From the NCBI GenBank assembly GCA_016183225.1, contig JACPEZ010000015.1:1-17607 (forward strand): a stretch of DNA of 17,607 nt, given 5' to 3'. Within the stretch, counting starts at the first letter, position 1; each line of letters opens with the position of its first letter. Positions 8,218-15,414 of the stretch are shown one piece after another. The translations under genes were made by a program, and so were the position numbers. Origin of the DNA: Candidatus Daviesbacteria bacterium. Its GTDB lineage: Bacteria; Patescibacteriota; Microgenomatia; Daviesbacterales; UBA10151. Under the pieces are notes generated by a model, which saw only the letters and a list, made by a program, of their open reading frames with translations, did not search any database and was not told the DNA's origin.

Positions 8218-8226
8218 ATTGTATCA
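8218..8226 (-). promoter_or_regulatory. Extended -10 promoter of purA, leaderless spacing
   Basis: On the minus strand TGaTACAAT is followed by only six bases before the purA ATG (8211). Initiation about seven bases after the box would fall on or next to the A of ATG, so the mRNA would be leaderless. No good -35 is seen, as is common with TGn extended -10 promoters. Confidence 0.55.
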
Positions 8227-8231
8227 TGTTT

Positions 8232-8261
8232 TTGACATTTGGTAGTCTATTGTTATATAAT
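8232..8261 (+). promoter_or_regulatory. Consensus sigma-70-type promoter of purP, leaderless spacing
   Basis: A perfect TTGACA (8232-8237) and a perfect TATAAT (8256-8261) are separated by 18 bases. The purP ATG is at 8267, five bases past the -10, where transcription itself would begin. The promoter is bacterial in form and implies a leaderless transcript heading the purP-to-purC block. It overlaps the upstream region of the divergent purA promoter. Confidence 0.7.
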
Positions 8262-8266
8262 AAATT

Positions 8267-9283
8267 ATGGGAACTATAAAATATACCATTGTCACTTTAG
8301 GTTCTCACTCGGCCCTGCAAATCCTCAAAGGGGCAAAAGACGAGGGATTTGAAACCGCGGTTGTGGCAACTCCCGATAGAGTTTCTCTTTACAAATCTTA
8401 CTCAAATTTCATTGACAAAATTTTGGAAATAAACTCATGGGAAGAATTTCCCAAACTGGAAAAAGATCTTTTGAAAAGAAATTGCATAATTATTCCTCAC
8501 GGCTCTTTTGTGGCCTATTTGGGCATGGATGAAAATAAAAAAATGAAAGTGGCGTATTTTGGCAATAAACAGGTTTTGGACTGGGAAGAAAACAGGAAAA
8601 TGCAAAGGGAGTGGATGGAGAAATCAGGTATTAAAGTTCCTCACAGATTTAGAAAAGGGGATAAAATTGACCGGCCGGTAATTGTTAAATCATATGGCGC
8701 CTCCGGGGGCAAAGGTTATTTTACAGCCAAAAATCAAAAAGAATTTGATGACAAATTAAAAAATTACAGTGAAGAGCGATTTATTGTCCAGGAATATGTG
8801 ATTGGAGTGCCGGTTTATTTTCACTTTTTCTACTCTCCTTTAACCAAAAAAGTAGAGGTAATGAGTATTGATAAAAGGTATGAAACGAATGTTGACTCCC
8901 TTGGCAGAATTCCGGCCAAGAACCAACGGGGAATAGATATAGAGCCGACTTTTGAAGTGGTGGCCAATATCCCCATGGCAGTCAGGGAATCAATGCTGGC
9001 AGAAGCTGTTTCAATGGCAGAAAGGGTGATTGAAACATCCCAAAAATTAATTCCGTCCAAGGGGTTGTTTGGCCCGTTTTGTCTGGAAACAATTATTACC
9101 TCAAGCGAGGAAATTTATATCATTGAAATTTCCGCCAGAATTGTGGCCGGGACCAACTGTTTTATTGATGGCTCGCCTTATACTTATTTACTCTACAGCG
9201 AACCCATGTCAACCGGCAGAAGAATTGCCAGGGAGATAAAAAATGCCATCAAACAAAATAAATTAAAGGAGGTATTAGATTAA
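8267..9283 (+). CDS. purP: Formate-dependent AICAR formyltransferase/FAICAR synthetase, PurP family (copy 1)
   Basis: Archaeal PurP is an ATP-grasp enzyme that formylates AICAR with formate and ATP instead of 10-formyl-THF. The 338-aa product matches the archaeal family along its length as I recall it: TLGSHSALQILKGAKDEGF (GSH at 12-14), IIPHGSF (75-81), FGNKQVLDWE, the Gly-rich VKSYGASGGKGYF (140-152), IDKRYETNVDSLGRIPAK, GLFGPFCLET and EISARIVAGTN (287-297). It lacks about 15 N-terminal residues of the M. jannaschii protein, but the start is fixed by the promoter. The active-site motifs look intact. It leads a plus-strand block with a second PurP, purH, purB, purE and purC. PurP is mainly archaeal, so lateral transfer is likely. 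Confidence 0.93.
   Translation: MGTIKYTIVTLGSHSALQILKGAKDEGFETAVVATPDRVSLYKSYSNFIDKILEINSWEEFPKLEKDLLKRNCIIIPHGSFVAYLGMDENKKMKVAYFGNKQVLDWEENRKMQREWMEKSGIKVPHRFRKGDKIDRPVIVKSYGASGGKGYFTAKNQKEFDDKLKNYSEERFIVQEYVIGVPVYFHFFYSPLTKKVEVMSIDKRYETNVDSLGRIPAKNQRGIDIEPTFEVVANIPMAVRESMLAEAVSMAERVIETSQKLIPSKGLFGPFCLETIITSSEEIYIIEISARIVAGTNCFIDGSPYTYLLYSEPMSTGRRIAREIKNAIKQNKLKEVLD
9265..9273 (+). promoter_or_regulatory. Strong Shine-Dalgarno site for the second PurP gene
   Basis: AAAGGAGGT lies at the 3' end of purP, with 11 bases between GGAGG and the GTG at 9284. It supports that GTG as the start, directly after the purP TAA. It also shows that the host uses ordinary anti-SD pairing for downstream operon genes. 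Confidence 0.6.
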
Positions 9284-9317
9284 GTGAAAAGTGCAAAGTT
9301 AAAAGTTAAAAGTTTTT
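9283..9317 (+). repeat. A-rich simple repeat forming the N-terminus of PurP copy 2
   Basis: Near-tandem units of the type AAAGTGAA / AAAGTTAA, including two exact GTTAAAA copies followed by GTT (9298-9314). They encode the Lys/Ser/Val-rich KSAKLKVKS leader just after the GTG. It resembles low-complexity repeats that I associate with intergenic regions of CPR genomes. Coding here is forced by the absence of a later ATG, GTG or TTG before the conserved GSH motif. Confidence 0.45.
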
Positions 9318-10336
9318 CTGAAGTAACAATAGCAGTATTAGGAAGTCATTCTGCTTTGGATGTATGTCGTGGAGCAAAAGATTTAGGGTTTAAGACTTTG
9401 GTTGTTTGTCAAAAAGGCCGGGAAAAAACATACCAAAAATATTATAAAAATATAGTTGATGAAGTTTTAATTTTGGATAAATTTTCAGATATTTTAAAAC
9501 CTGAAGTTCAAAAAAAACTTCTGGAAAAAAATGCTATTTTTATTCCCCACAGATCCTTTGAAGTTTATATTAATGACTACAATGCCATTGAAAAAAAGTT
9601 TAAAGTTCCCATGTTTGGAAACAGATTTTTATTAAAGATAGAAGAGCGGGGCGTGAAACCAAATCAGTATGATCTTTTGGATAGAGCGGGAATCAGATAC
9701 CCCAAACAGTTTAAAGATCCTAAAAAAATAGATAGACTTTGTATAGTAAAGGTTTTGGAAAAGGAAAGAGGCTTTGAGCGGGCATTTTTCTTTGCCGAAA
9801 ATTATAAAGAATATGAGTTGGGAGTAACTCAAGGGGTGGGCCCTGCTGTTATAGAGGAATTTATTGTGGGTGTGCAAGTTAATTTTAATTTCTTTTATTC
9901 TGTAGTTCATGACAGATTAGAGCTTTTGGGGACTGATACCCGAAGACAGACTAATATTGAAGGATTAACAAAACTGCCATCTATTTATGAAGAGCAGTTG
10001 TTGAAAAAAATAGGAATTAAATACGAGGAGGCGGGTCATGTGGCAGTAACAGTCTTAGAATCTTTACTTGAAGATGCATTTGAGATGGGGGAGAAATTTG
10101 TTAAAGTTTCCGGGGTGATTGGCCCGTTTGCCTTGCAAACAGTGATTACGCCGGGCCCGCCCAAAAAAGAAATTATTGTCTTTGATGTGTCCCCCCGAAT
10201 GCCCGGGAGTCCCGGAATTTTCGCTACTCCTTACAGCGGATATTTATACAGCGAAAATTTATCCATGGGCAAAAGAGTAGCCATGGAAATTAAAGAGGCT
10301 ATAGAGAAAGGAAAATTAAATAAAATTTTAACATGA
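9284..10336 (+). CDS. PurP-family paralog (copy 2), diverged nucleotide-binding loop
   Basis: 350 aa, clearly homologous to the preceding PurP over its full length: VLGSHSALDVCRGAKDLGF, PMFGNR, GTDTRRQTNIEGL, SGVIGPFALQT and the C-terminus LSMGKRVAMEIKEAI. Key places differ. PHGSF is PHRSF (88-92). The Gly-rich GASGGKGYF loop is replaced by LEKERGFERAFFF (158-170). SARIVAGTN is replaced by SPRMPGSPG. Some archaea carry a second PurP paralog that may not have the standard activity; this copy may be a partner, a regulator or an enzyme with another substrate. The start is GTG with a good SD. The first codons lie in a simple A-rich repeat (9283-9317). The stop overlaps an ATG that was probably the original purH start. 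Confidence 0.88.
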   Translation: MKSAKLKVKSFSEVTIAVLGSHSALDVCRGAKDLGFKTLVVCQKGREKTYQKYYKNIVDEVLILDKFSDILKPEVQKKLLEKNAIFIPHRSFEVYINDYNAIEKKFKVPMFGNRFLLKIEERGVKPNQYDLLDRAGIRYPKQFKDPKKIDRLCIVKVLEKERGFERAFFFAENYKEYELGVTQGVGPAVIEEFIVGVQVNFNFFYSVVHDRLELLGTDTRRQTNIEGLTKLPSIYEEQLLKKIGIKYEEAGHVAVTVLESLLEDAFEMGEKFVKVSGVIGPFALQTVITPGPPKKEIIVFDVSPRMPGSPGIFATPYSGYLYSENLSMGKRVAMEIKEAIEKGKLNKILT

Positions 10337-11728
10337 AAGATTATTTCCACCGGAGGTACTGACAAGGTACTGACAGAAGCCGGCATAAAAGTTACCCCGA
10401 TTGAAAAAATAACAGGTAATCCCAAAGAATCTTTTGACGGCAGAATAAAAACCATATCTTTTCAGATAGAGTCTGGTATTTTATATGACAGAAAAAACCC
10501 CAAACATGTTAAGGAAGCTGAAAAATTAAACATTCCTCAAATTGATGTTGTTGTTTGCAATCTTTACCCGCCGGAAAATATAGATGTTGGTGGCCCGACC
10601 ATGATTAGGGCAGCTGCCAAAAATTATGAAAATGTTTTGGTCCTGGTTGACCCGAAAGATTACGAGAAAATAAATGGAAAAGTAACTGATAAAATAAGAA
10701 AAGAGCTGGCTGCTAAAGCTTTTTATCATTTATCTTTGTATGATTCTCAAATTGGCAGTTTTTTAAATGATGAAAGCTTTCCGGAAGAGCTGACAGTGCC
10801 TCTTAAAAAATTAAAAGACTTGCGTTACGGAGAAAATCCTCATCAACGCGGGGCTTTATACCAAATGCCAAACACTTCTTCACCTCTTTCTAAATTAAAA
10901 CATCTCTGGGGACGGGAACTTTCCGGTACCAACAGCGGTGATATTTATACCGGTATTGAAACAGTCAGACAATTTAAGGAGCCGGCTGCCGCTGTCATAA
11001 AACACTTATCTCCTTGCGGAATTGCCCTTGGTAAAGATGTCAAAGAAGCGCTGCAGAGGGCTATTGAGTCTGATCCTGTATCTGCTTTTGGAGGAGTGGT
11101 GGTGTTAAATACCAAAATGGATGAGGAGGCTGCGCATGCAATTGGCCATATGGACATAGTTGCCTGTCCGGAAATTTCCGGTAAGGCTTTGGAGATTTTG
11201 AAAAGGATTAGAAAGAGTATGGGTATTTATACCTTTGGTAAAATTCCGCAAACAAGAAGTGAAAAATGGGATATGCGATGGTTCGGAGGCGCCATGCTGC
11301 TGCAGGATTTTGATGACCAGACAGAGGCTGGTTTTAAGAATTGGGAAGTGGTGACCAGGAAAAAACCAACTTCGAAGCAGTTGGAACAAATGCAGTTTGG
11401 TTTCAAGGCAGTCAAGGCTGTAAGAAGCAATGCGGTTTTGGTGGTAGATGAAAATATTCCCATGACCCGGGGGATTGGTTCGGGACAAACATCCAGAATT
11501 GGAGCTACCAAAATAGCTTTGGAGCAGGCAGGTCAATTTGCCAAAGGTGGGATTTTAGTTAGCGACAGCTTTTTTCCTTTTGACGATTCGGTCAAGCTTG
11601 CTGCAAAATATGGAATTTCTGCTATAGTAGAACAGGGAGGGTCTATTAATGATTCTCAATCAATCAAGGTCGCTAACGAGACGGGAATAACTATGATATT
11701 TTCCAGAAGGAGGGCATTTAGACATTAA
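10333..11728 (+). CDS. purH: Bifunctional PurH (AICAR transformylase/IMP cyclohydrolase) with disrupted 5' end
   Basis: PurH formylates AICAR with 10-formyl-THF (C-terminal domain) and closes FAICAR to IMP (N-terminal domain). The PurH frame is open from 10337 to 11728, starting with KIISTGGTDKVLTEAG, which is residue ~27 of a normal PurH. The preceding SVSDK strand is absent. The frame has no ATG, GTG or TTG until the ATG at 10601, which would delete most of the cyclohydrolase domain. An ATG at 10333 overlaps the previous stop but is one base out of frame and ends at 10362. The rest looks sound: FDGRIKT, NLYP, IDVGGPTMIRAAAKN, RYGENPHQ, the Lys-His pair in VIKHLSPCG, GSGQTSR and the terminal RAFRH. 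The usual KTLHPKVHGG reads KTISFQIESG. Either a short out-of-frame deletion, an unusual start such as ATT at 10340, or a sequence error explains this. Confidence 0.85.
11707..11713 (+). promoter_or_regulatory. Shine-Dalgarno-like site upstream of purB
   Basis: AAGGAGG within the last purH codons, 16 bases before the purB ATG at 11730. The spacing is longer than ideal. Confidence 0.3.
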
Positions 11729-11729
11729 T

Positions 11730-13001
11730 ATGAAATACGAATCACCATTTTCCTGGAGGTATGGTTCAGATGAGATGCGGACTATTTTTTCCGAAGAGAA
11801 CAAGTATAGACTTTGGAGAAAGATTTGGGTGGAGTTGGCAAGAGCGCAACACAAAGCAGGATTAGTTGCAAAAGAAGAATTAGAGGATCTGGAAAAGCAT
11901 CAGGAAAATTTAGATATTGCAAGAATTTGGGAAATTGAAAAAGATACCAGTCATGATGTAGTAGCTGCCATCAAAGAATTTGCCGAAAAAGCCAAAATCG
12001 GCGGAGGAAAAATTCACCTTGGGGCTACATCAATGGATATTTCCGATAATGCGGAAACCATCAGGATGCAGGAAGCTCTGAATATTATCGGAAATAAATT
12101 AACTGTGCTGATCAAAAGTTTTGGAGAAAAGATAGAAAAATATGCCGAATATGTGTGTATGGGATATACCCATTTGCAGCCTGCCGAACCAACAACTTTA
12201 GGTTATAGATTTGCTTTTTATGCCCAGGATTTATTAATGGATTTGGAGCTTTTGCAGTTTGTTAAAAAGAATTTAAAGAGTAAGGGGCTAAAAGGGGCTG
12301 TTGGAACATCAGCCAGTTTGAATCCACAATTTAATCAAAATGTGATGGATGAGTTGGGGCTGGAAGACGTGGAAATTACAAGTCAAACTGCCCCGCGAAA
12401 AATAGAATTTTGGCTGGGCAGTTTATTTGCCTCCATTGGAGAGTGGCAGGAGCCATTTGGCAAATCTCAAGTCGGTTCATCTGCCATGCCTTTCAAGAAA
12501 AACCCGATCAAAGCGGAGCAAATTTGTTCTTTGGCAAGATTGGTAGTCAGCTTGTCGAGGGTGCTTTGGGATAATGCCAGCCACATGCTTTTGGAGCGGA
12601 CTTTGGATGATTCGGCAAACAGAAGAGTGGTTATTCCGGAAATGTTTTTGGCAATGGACGAGATGTTAACATCTGCCACAAAAATTATTGATGGACTGAT
12701 TATTAATGAAAGAAAAGTTCATAAAAATCTGGAAACTTATTGGCCGTTTTCAGCAACCGAAAACATCATTTTGGAAGCAGTTAAAAAAGGAGCCGATCGG
12801 CAAAAAATGCATGAGGTATTGCGGGAAATTTCCCTGAAAGCTTGGGAAGGAAATTCCATGGAAGATCTACTGGAAAGCAATCCGCAAATACTTAAATACT
12901 TGCAGCCTGCGGAAATTGACAAACTTTTAGATGCCAAAAATCACATTGGCAATGCTTCCAAAAAAGCCTTAGAATTGGCTGGTAGAATTAAAAAAATATG
13001 A
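11730..13001 (+). CDS. purB: Adenylosuccinate lyase
   Basis: PurB releases fumarate twice: from SAICAR to give AICAR and from adenylosuccinate to give AMP. It therefore serves both the main pathway and the AMP branch with PurA. The 423-aa protein has the N-terminal RYGSDEMRTIFSEENK, the catalytic-site TSHD (His75), GATSMDISDN, GYTHLQPAEPTT (His148) and the fumarase-superfamily signature SSAMPFKKNP (250-259). Length and order are normal. The start is one base after the purH stop. Its stop forms ATGA with a 16-codon open frame before purE. Confidence 0.96.
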   Translation: MKYESPFSWRYGSDEMRTIFSEENKYRLWRKIWVELARAQHKAGLVAKEELEDLEKHQENLDIARIWEIEKDTSHDVVAAIKEFAEKAKIGGGKIHLGATSMDISDNAETIRMQEALNIIGNKLTVLIKSFGEKIEKYAEYVCMGYTHLQPAEPTTLGYRFAFYAQDLLMDLELLQFVKKNLKSKGLKGAVGTSASLNPQFNQNVMDELGLEDVEITSQTAPRKIEFWLGSLFASIGEWQEPFGKSQVGSSAMPFKKNPIKAEQICSLARLVVSLSRVLWDNASHMLLERTLDDSANRRVVIPEMFLAMDEMLTSATKIIDGLIINERKVHKNLETYWPFSATENIILEAVKKGADRQKMHEVLREISLKAWEGNSMEDLLESNPQILKYLQPAEIDKLLDAKNHIGNASKKALELAGRIKKI

Positions 13002-13048
13002 AAAAAGTTTTAACGTTTTTGCAAAGCAAAAAGGAAAGCAGGCTTTGA
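12998..13048 (+). other. Short open frame coupled to the purB stop (16 codons)
   Basis: An ATG overlaps the purB stop as ATGA, the same overlap used between the other genes, and opens MKKVLTFLQSKKESRL before TGA at 13046. The purE ATG follows five bases later. It could carry terminating ribosomes from purB to purE, or be chance. Two small inverted repeats lie inside it: TTTTTGC-AAA-GCAAAAA (13016-13032) and AAAGC-nn-GCTTT (13035-13046). Neither is followed by a T-run, so they are not an evident terminator. Confidence 0.3.
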
Positions 13049-13053
13049 CATTT

Positions 13054-13518
13054 ATGGCAAAGATTCTTATCATTTCTGCGTCTGAATCTGATTTACCTGT
13101 TATGGAAGGAGCGGGGAAAGTTTTGGAGGAATTTGGGGTTGAGTATGAAATGGCTGTTTCTTCCGCGCACAGATCACCGGAGCGGACAGTAGATCTGGTG
13201 AAAAAATTTCATAACGGAGGCGGTAAAGTGATAATTGCCGGAGCAGGATTGGCTGCTCATTTGGCCGGGGCAGCGGCGGCACATTTTCCGCTGCCGGTTA
13301 TTGGAGTTCCATTGTCCGGGGGTAAACTGGAAGGCATTGATGCGCTGCTTTCCACCATGCAAATGCCCTCGGGAGTGCCGGTTGCAACTGTTGCCATCAA
13401 TGGAACAAAAAATGCCGGCATTTTGGCAGTGCAAATTCTGGCAACTTCTGATAAAAATTTGGAGGAAAAATTAATAGAATACAAAAAGAAATTAAATGAG
13501 CATTTTAAAAACCGTTAA
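13054..13518 (+). CDS. purE: 5-(carboxyamino)imidazole ribonucleotide mutase / AIR carboxylase, PurE
   Basis: PurE makes CAIR, from N5-CAIR (class I, needing PurK) or directly from AIR and CO2 (class II). The start is ATG 13054, giving MAKILIISASESDLPVM; a TTG at 13045 in frame is less likely. The 154-aa product has SSAHRSPERT (His39, the equivalent of the conserved catalytic His), IAGAGLAAHLAG and STMQMPSGVPVATVAI. No purK occurs in the window, so the class is open. The last 23 bases overlap purC. No convincing Shine-Dalgarno site lies at normal distance; coupling from the short upstream frame is possible. Confidence 0.94.
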   Translation: MAKILIISASESDLPVMEGAGKVLEEFGVEYEMAVSSAHRSPERTVDLVKKFHNGGGKVIIAGAGLAAHLAGAAAAHFPLPVIGVPLSGGKLEGIDALLSTMQMPSGVPVATVAINGTKNAGILAVQILATSDKNLEEKLIEYKKKLNEHFKNR

Positions 13519-14428
13519 TTTAAAAGGTTTTGGGAAAAGACATAGCGGCAAGGTCAGGGATTTTTATATTCTGACGGATAAAAGAATTTTAATCGCCACA
13601 GATCGAATTTCCGCATTTGACAGAAATTTAGGTTATATTCCGCAAAAAGGTGCAGTTTTAAATCTTTTGGCTGCTTTCTGGTTTAAAAAAACAAAAGACA
13701 TTGTAAGCAATCATTTGATTTCCGTACCGGACCCCAATGTCAGCATAGTTAAAAATGCCAAACTTATTCCCATAGAAATGGTGGTTAGGGGATATATTAC
13801 AGGCGTTACTAATACCTCGATTTGGGGTTCTTACGAGAAAGGAGAGAGACTTATTTACGGCGTGAAGTTTCCTGAAGGTTTGCGGAAAAATCAAAAATTG
13901 CTAAAGCCTGTGATAACTCCCACCACTAAAGCTGAAATTGGCCATGACGAAAGATTAACGGAAAAAGAAATCCGCCAGAGGCGGATAGTTTCTCCTAAAA
14001 TTTGGCAAGAGATGAAAAAAGTGGCGCTGGCTCTTTTTGAAAGAGGATCAAAGATTTGCGAAAAAGCGGGAATAATTTTGGTTGATACCAAATATGAATT
14101 TGGGTTACTTGATGGCAAGTTGATATTGATAGATGAAATTCATACTCCCGATTCATCCAGATATTGGATTAAAAAGACCTATCAAAAAAAATTCTTATCA
14201 GGAGAAGAACCGGAAAGCTACGATAAAGAGCCTTTGAGGATTTGGTTTAAAGAACATGGTTACACCGGCCATGGAAAACCGCCAAAAATGCCTCCTGCTT
14301 TTGTTGCCAAAATGAGCAGACTTTATATAGCAATTTATGAAAAAATTACCGGAAAGAAATTTATTCCAAATAGAAGTAAAAATGTTAACAAGAGAATTCA
14401 GGATAATCTTCATGGTATAATTAGTTAG
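13496..14428 (+). CDS. purC: SAICAR synthetase
   Basis: PurC joins CAIR and aspartate with ATP to SAICAR. At 310 aa it is the longer form, compared with about 240 aa for the E. coli type. Motifs are GKVRDFYIL (18-26), ATDRISAFD (34-42), VVRGYITG, DTKYEFG and DEIHTPDSSRYW. The start at 13496 overlaps the 3' end of purE by 23 bases in another frame. It is accepted because the N-terminus then begins at the expected distance before GKVRD. An extended -10 for prs lies inside its last codons. Confidence 0.96.
   Translation: MSILKTVNLKGFGKRHSGKVRDFYILTDKRILIATDRISAFDRNLGYIPQKGAVLNLLAAFWFKKTKDIVSNHLISVPDPNVSIVKNAKLIPIEMVVRGYITGVTNTSIWGSYEKGERLIYGVKFPEGLRKNQKLLKPVITPTTKAEIGHDERLTEKEIRQRRIVSPKIWQEMKKVALALFERGSKICEKAGIILVDTKYEFGLLDGKLILIDEIHTPDSSRYWIKKTYQKKFLSGEEPESYDKEPLRIWFKEHGYTGHGKPPKMPPAFVAKMSRLYIAIYEKITGKKFIPNRSKNVNKRIQDNLHGIIS
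14413..14421 (+). promoter_or_regulatory. Extended -10 box before prs, inside the end of purC
   Basis: TGgTATAAT is a perfect extended -10. It is placed 12 bases before the prs ATG (14434), which would give a leader of about six bases. It overlaps codons for Met-free HGII near the purC end, so it may be chance, but its spacing resembles the other promoters in the window. Confidence 0.4.
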
Positions 14429-14433
14429 AGCCT

Positions 14434-15414
14434 ATGCCAAATAGTAATGGTTTTGTACTTTTGACAGGAACAGCCAATTTGAAACTGGCAAAAGATATTG
14501 CCAAAATTTTGGCAAAACAAGTTGATGAAACTGTTTCCGAATTTGCAGACGGCGAAAAAAGAATTATCATCCCCGAGAACTTAAGAAAGCGAGATGTTTT
14601 TATTATTCAACCCACCTGCCCGCCCGTTGACTCCAACATTATGGAACTTCTTTTAATGATTGATGCTGCCAGAAGATCATCCGCCTCCGAGATTACAGCT
14701 GTTGTTCCTTATTTTGGCTATTCCAGACAGGATAGAAAAGACCGGCCCAGAGTGCCGGTTTCTGCGGCGCTGGTAGCAGGGTTAATCGAGTATGCGGGAG
14801 CAGATAGAATTGTCAGCATAGATATTCACTCCGAGCAGGAAGTGGGTTTTGCCAAAATCCCCTGGGATGTATTATATGCAAGCTATAATTTACTTCAGGT
14901 TTTAAAAAAAGAATTCAAAGGGGAAAATCTGGTGGTGGCCTCACCCGACAAAGGCGGGGTGCCAAAAGCCACTTTTTATTCGCATCATTTACAAGCCGAC
15001 GGTTTGGCAATTGTATTTAAGGTAAGAGATGTTTACAGGGAGAATGTTTCGGAAGCCCTGGATATGATTGGTGATGTCAAGGGCAAAGATGTTTTGTTAG
15101 TTGACGATATGATTGATACTGCCGGAACAATAGTTGGGGCTGCCAAACTGCTTAAAAGTCGGGGAGCAAAAAGTATTTCCGTGGCGGCAACTCACGGGAT
15201 TTTTTCTCCTCCTGCCATGGAGCGAATTGAAAAATCAGCCATAGATCAAGTCTTTATTACTGATACCGTTCCGCTTACAGATGAAGTTTTACGCAGTTCC
15301 AAATACACCGTTGCATCTGTTGCCCCTCTTTTGGCAGATGCAATTAAGTTCATTCATAGCGGTGATTCCATATCGGGAAAACTAATTCCTAAATCCCACG
15401 GTCACGAACGCTAG
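14434..15414 (+). CDS. prs: Ribose-phosphate pyrophosphokinase (PRPP synthetase)
   Basis: Prs makes PRPP from ribose 5-phosphate and ATP, the starting substrate for purine synthesis and salvage. The 326-aa protein has FADGEKRIII, VVPYFGYSRQDRKDRP (flexible loop, 90-105), SIDIHSEQ, ASPDKGGVPKA and the PRPP-binding loop LLVDDMIDTAGT (221-232). The segment commonly reading KRR reads FKVRDVYRENV here, a moderate departure. It starts five bases after purC. Its TAG lies in the palindrome CTAG shared with the convergent purM stop. Confidence 0.94.
   Translation: MPNSNGFVLLTGTANLKLAKDIAKILAKQVDETVSEFADGEKRIIIPENLRKRDVFIIQPTCPPVDSNIMELLLMIDAARRSSASEITAVVPYFGYSRQDRKDRPRVPVSAALVAGLIEYAGADRIVSIDIHSEQEVGFAKIPWDVLYASYNLLQVLKKEFKGENLVVASPDKGGVPKATFYSHHLQADGLAIVFKVRDVYRENVSEALDMIGDVKGKDVLLVDDMIDTAGTIVGAAKLLKSRGAKSISVAATHGIFSPPAMERIEKSAIDQVFITDTVPLTDEVLRSSKYTVASVAPLLADAIKFIHSGDSISGKLIPKSHGHER

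Noticed and set aside
10334..10336. TGA recoded as glycine or tryptophan, joining PurP2 to PurH.
   Set aside because: TGA ends purD, purL, purQ and purB, where protein lengths and ATGA overlaps fit stops. Recoding at one site alone is less likely than a deletion.
10354..10375. Exact 11-base tandem duplication (AGGTACTGACA twice) as the cause of the purH frame problem.
   Set aside because: With both copies the protein reads IISTGGTDKVLTEAGI, which matches the family spacing exactly. Removing one copy destroys the motif. The defect lies upstream of it.
11105..11536. Long antisense frame (143 codons) opposite purH.
   Set aside because: It mirrors a strongly conserved coding region, has no recognisable domain and shows no start signals.
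13016..13032. Inverted repeat as a terminator between purB and purE.
   Set aside because: The stem is AT-rich, no T-run follows it and the genes appear to be one operon.
13045..13050. TTGACA just before purE as a -35 box.
   Set aside because: No acceptable -10 follows at 16-19 bases and the position lies within the purE start region.
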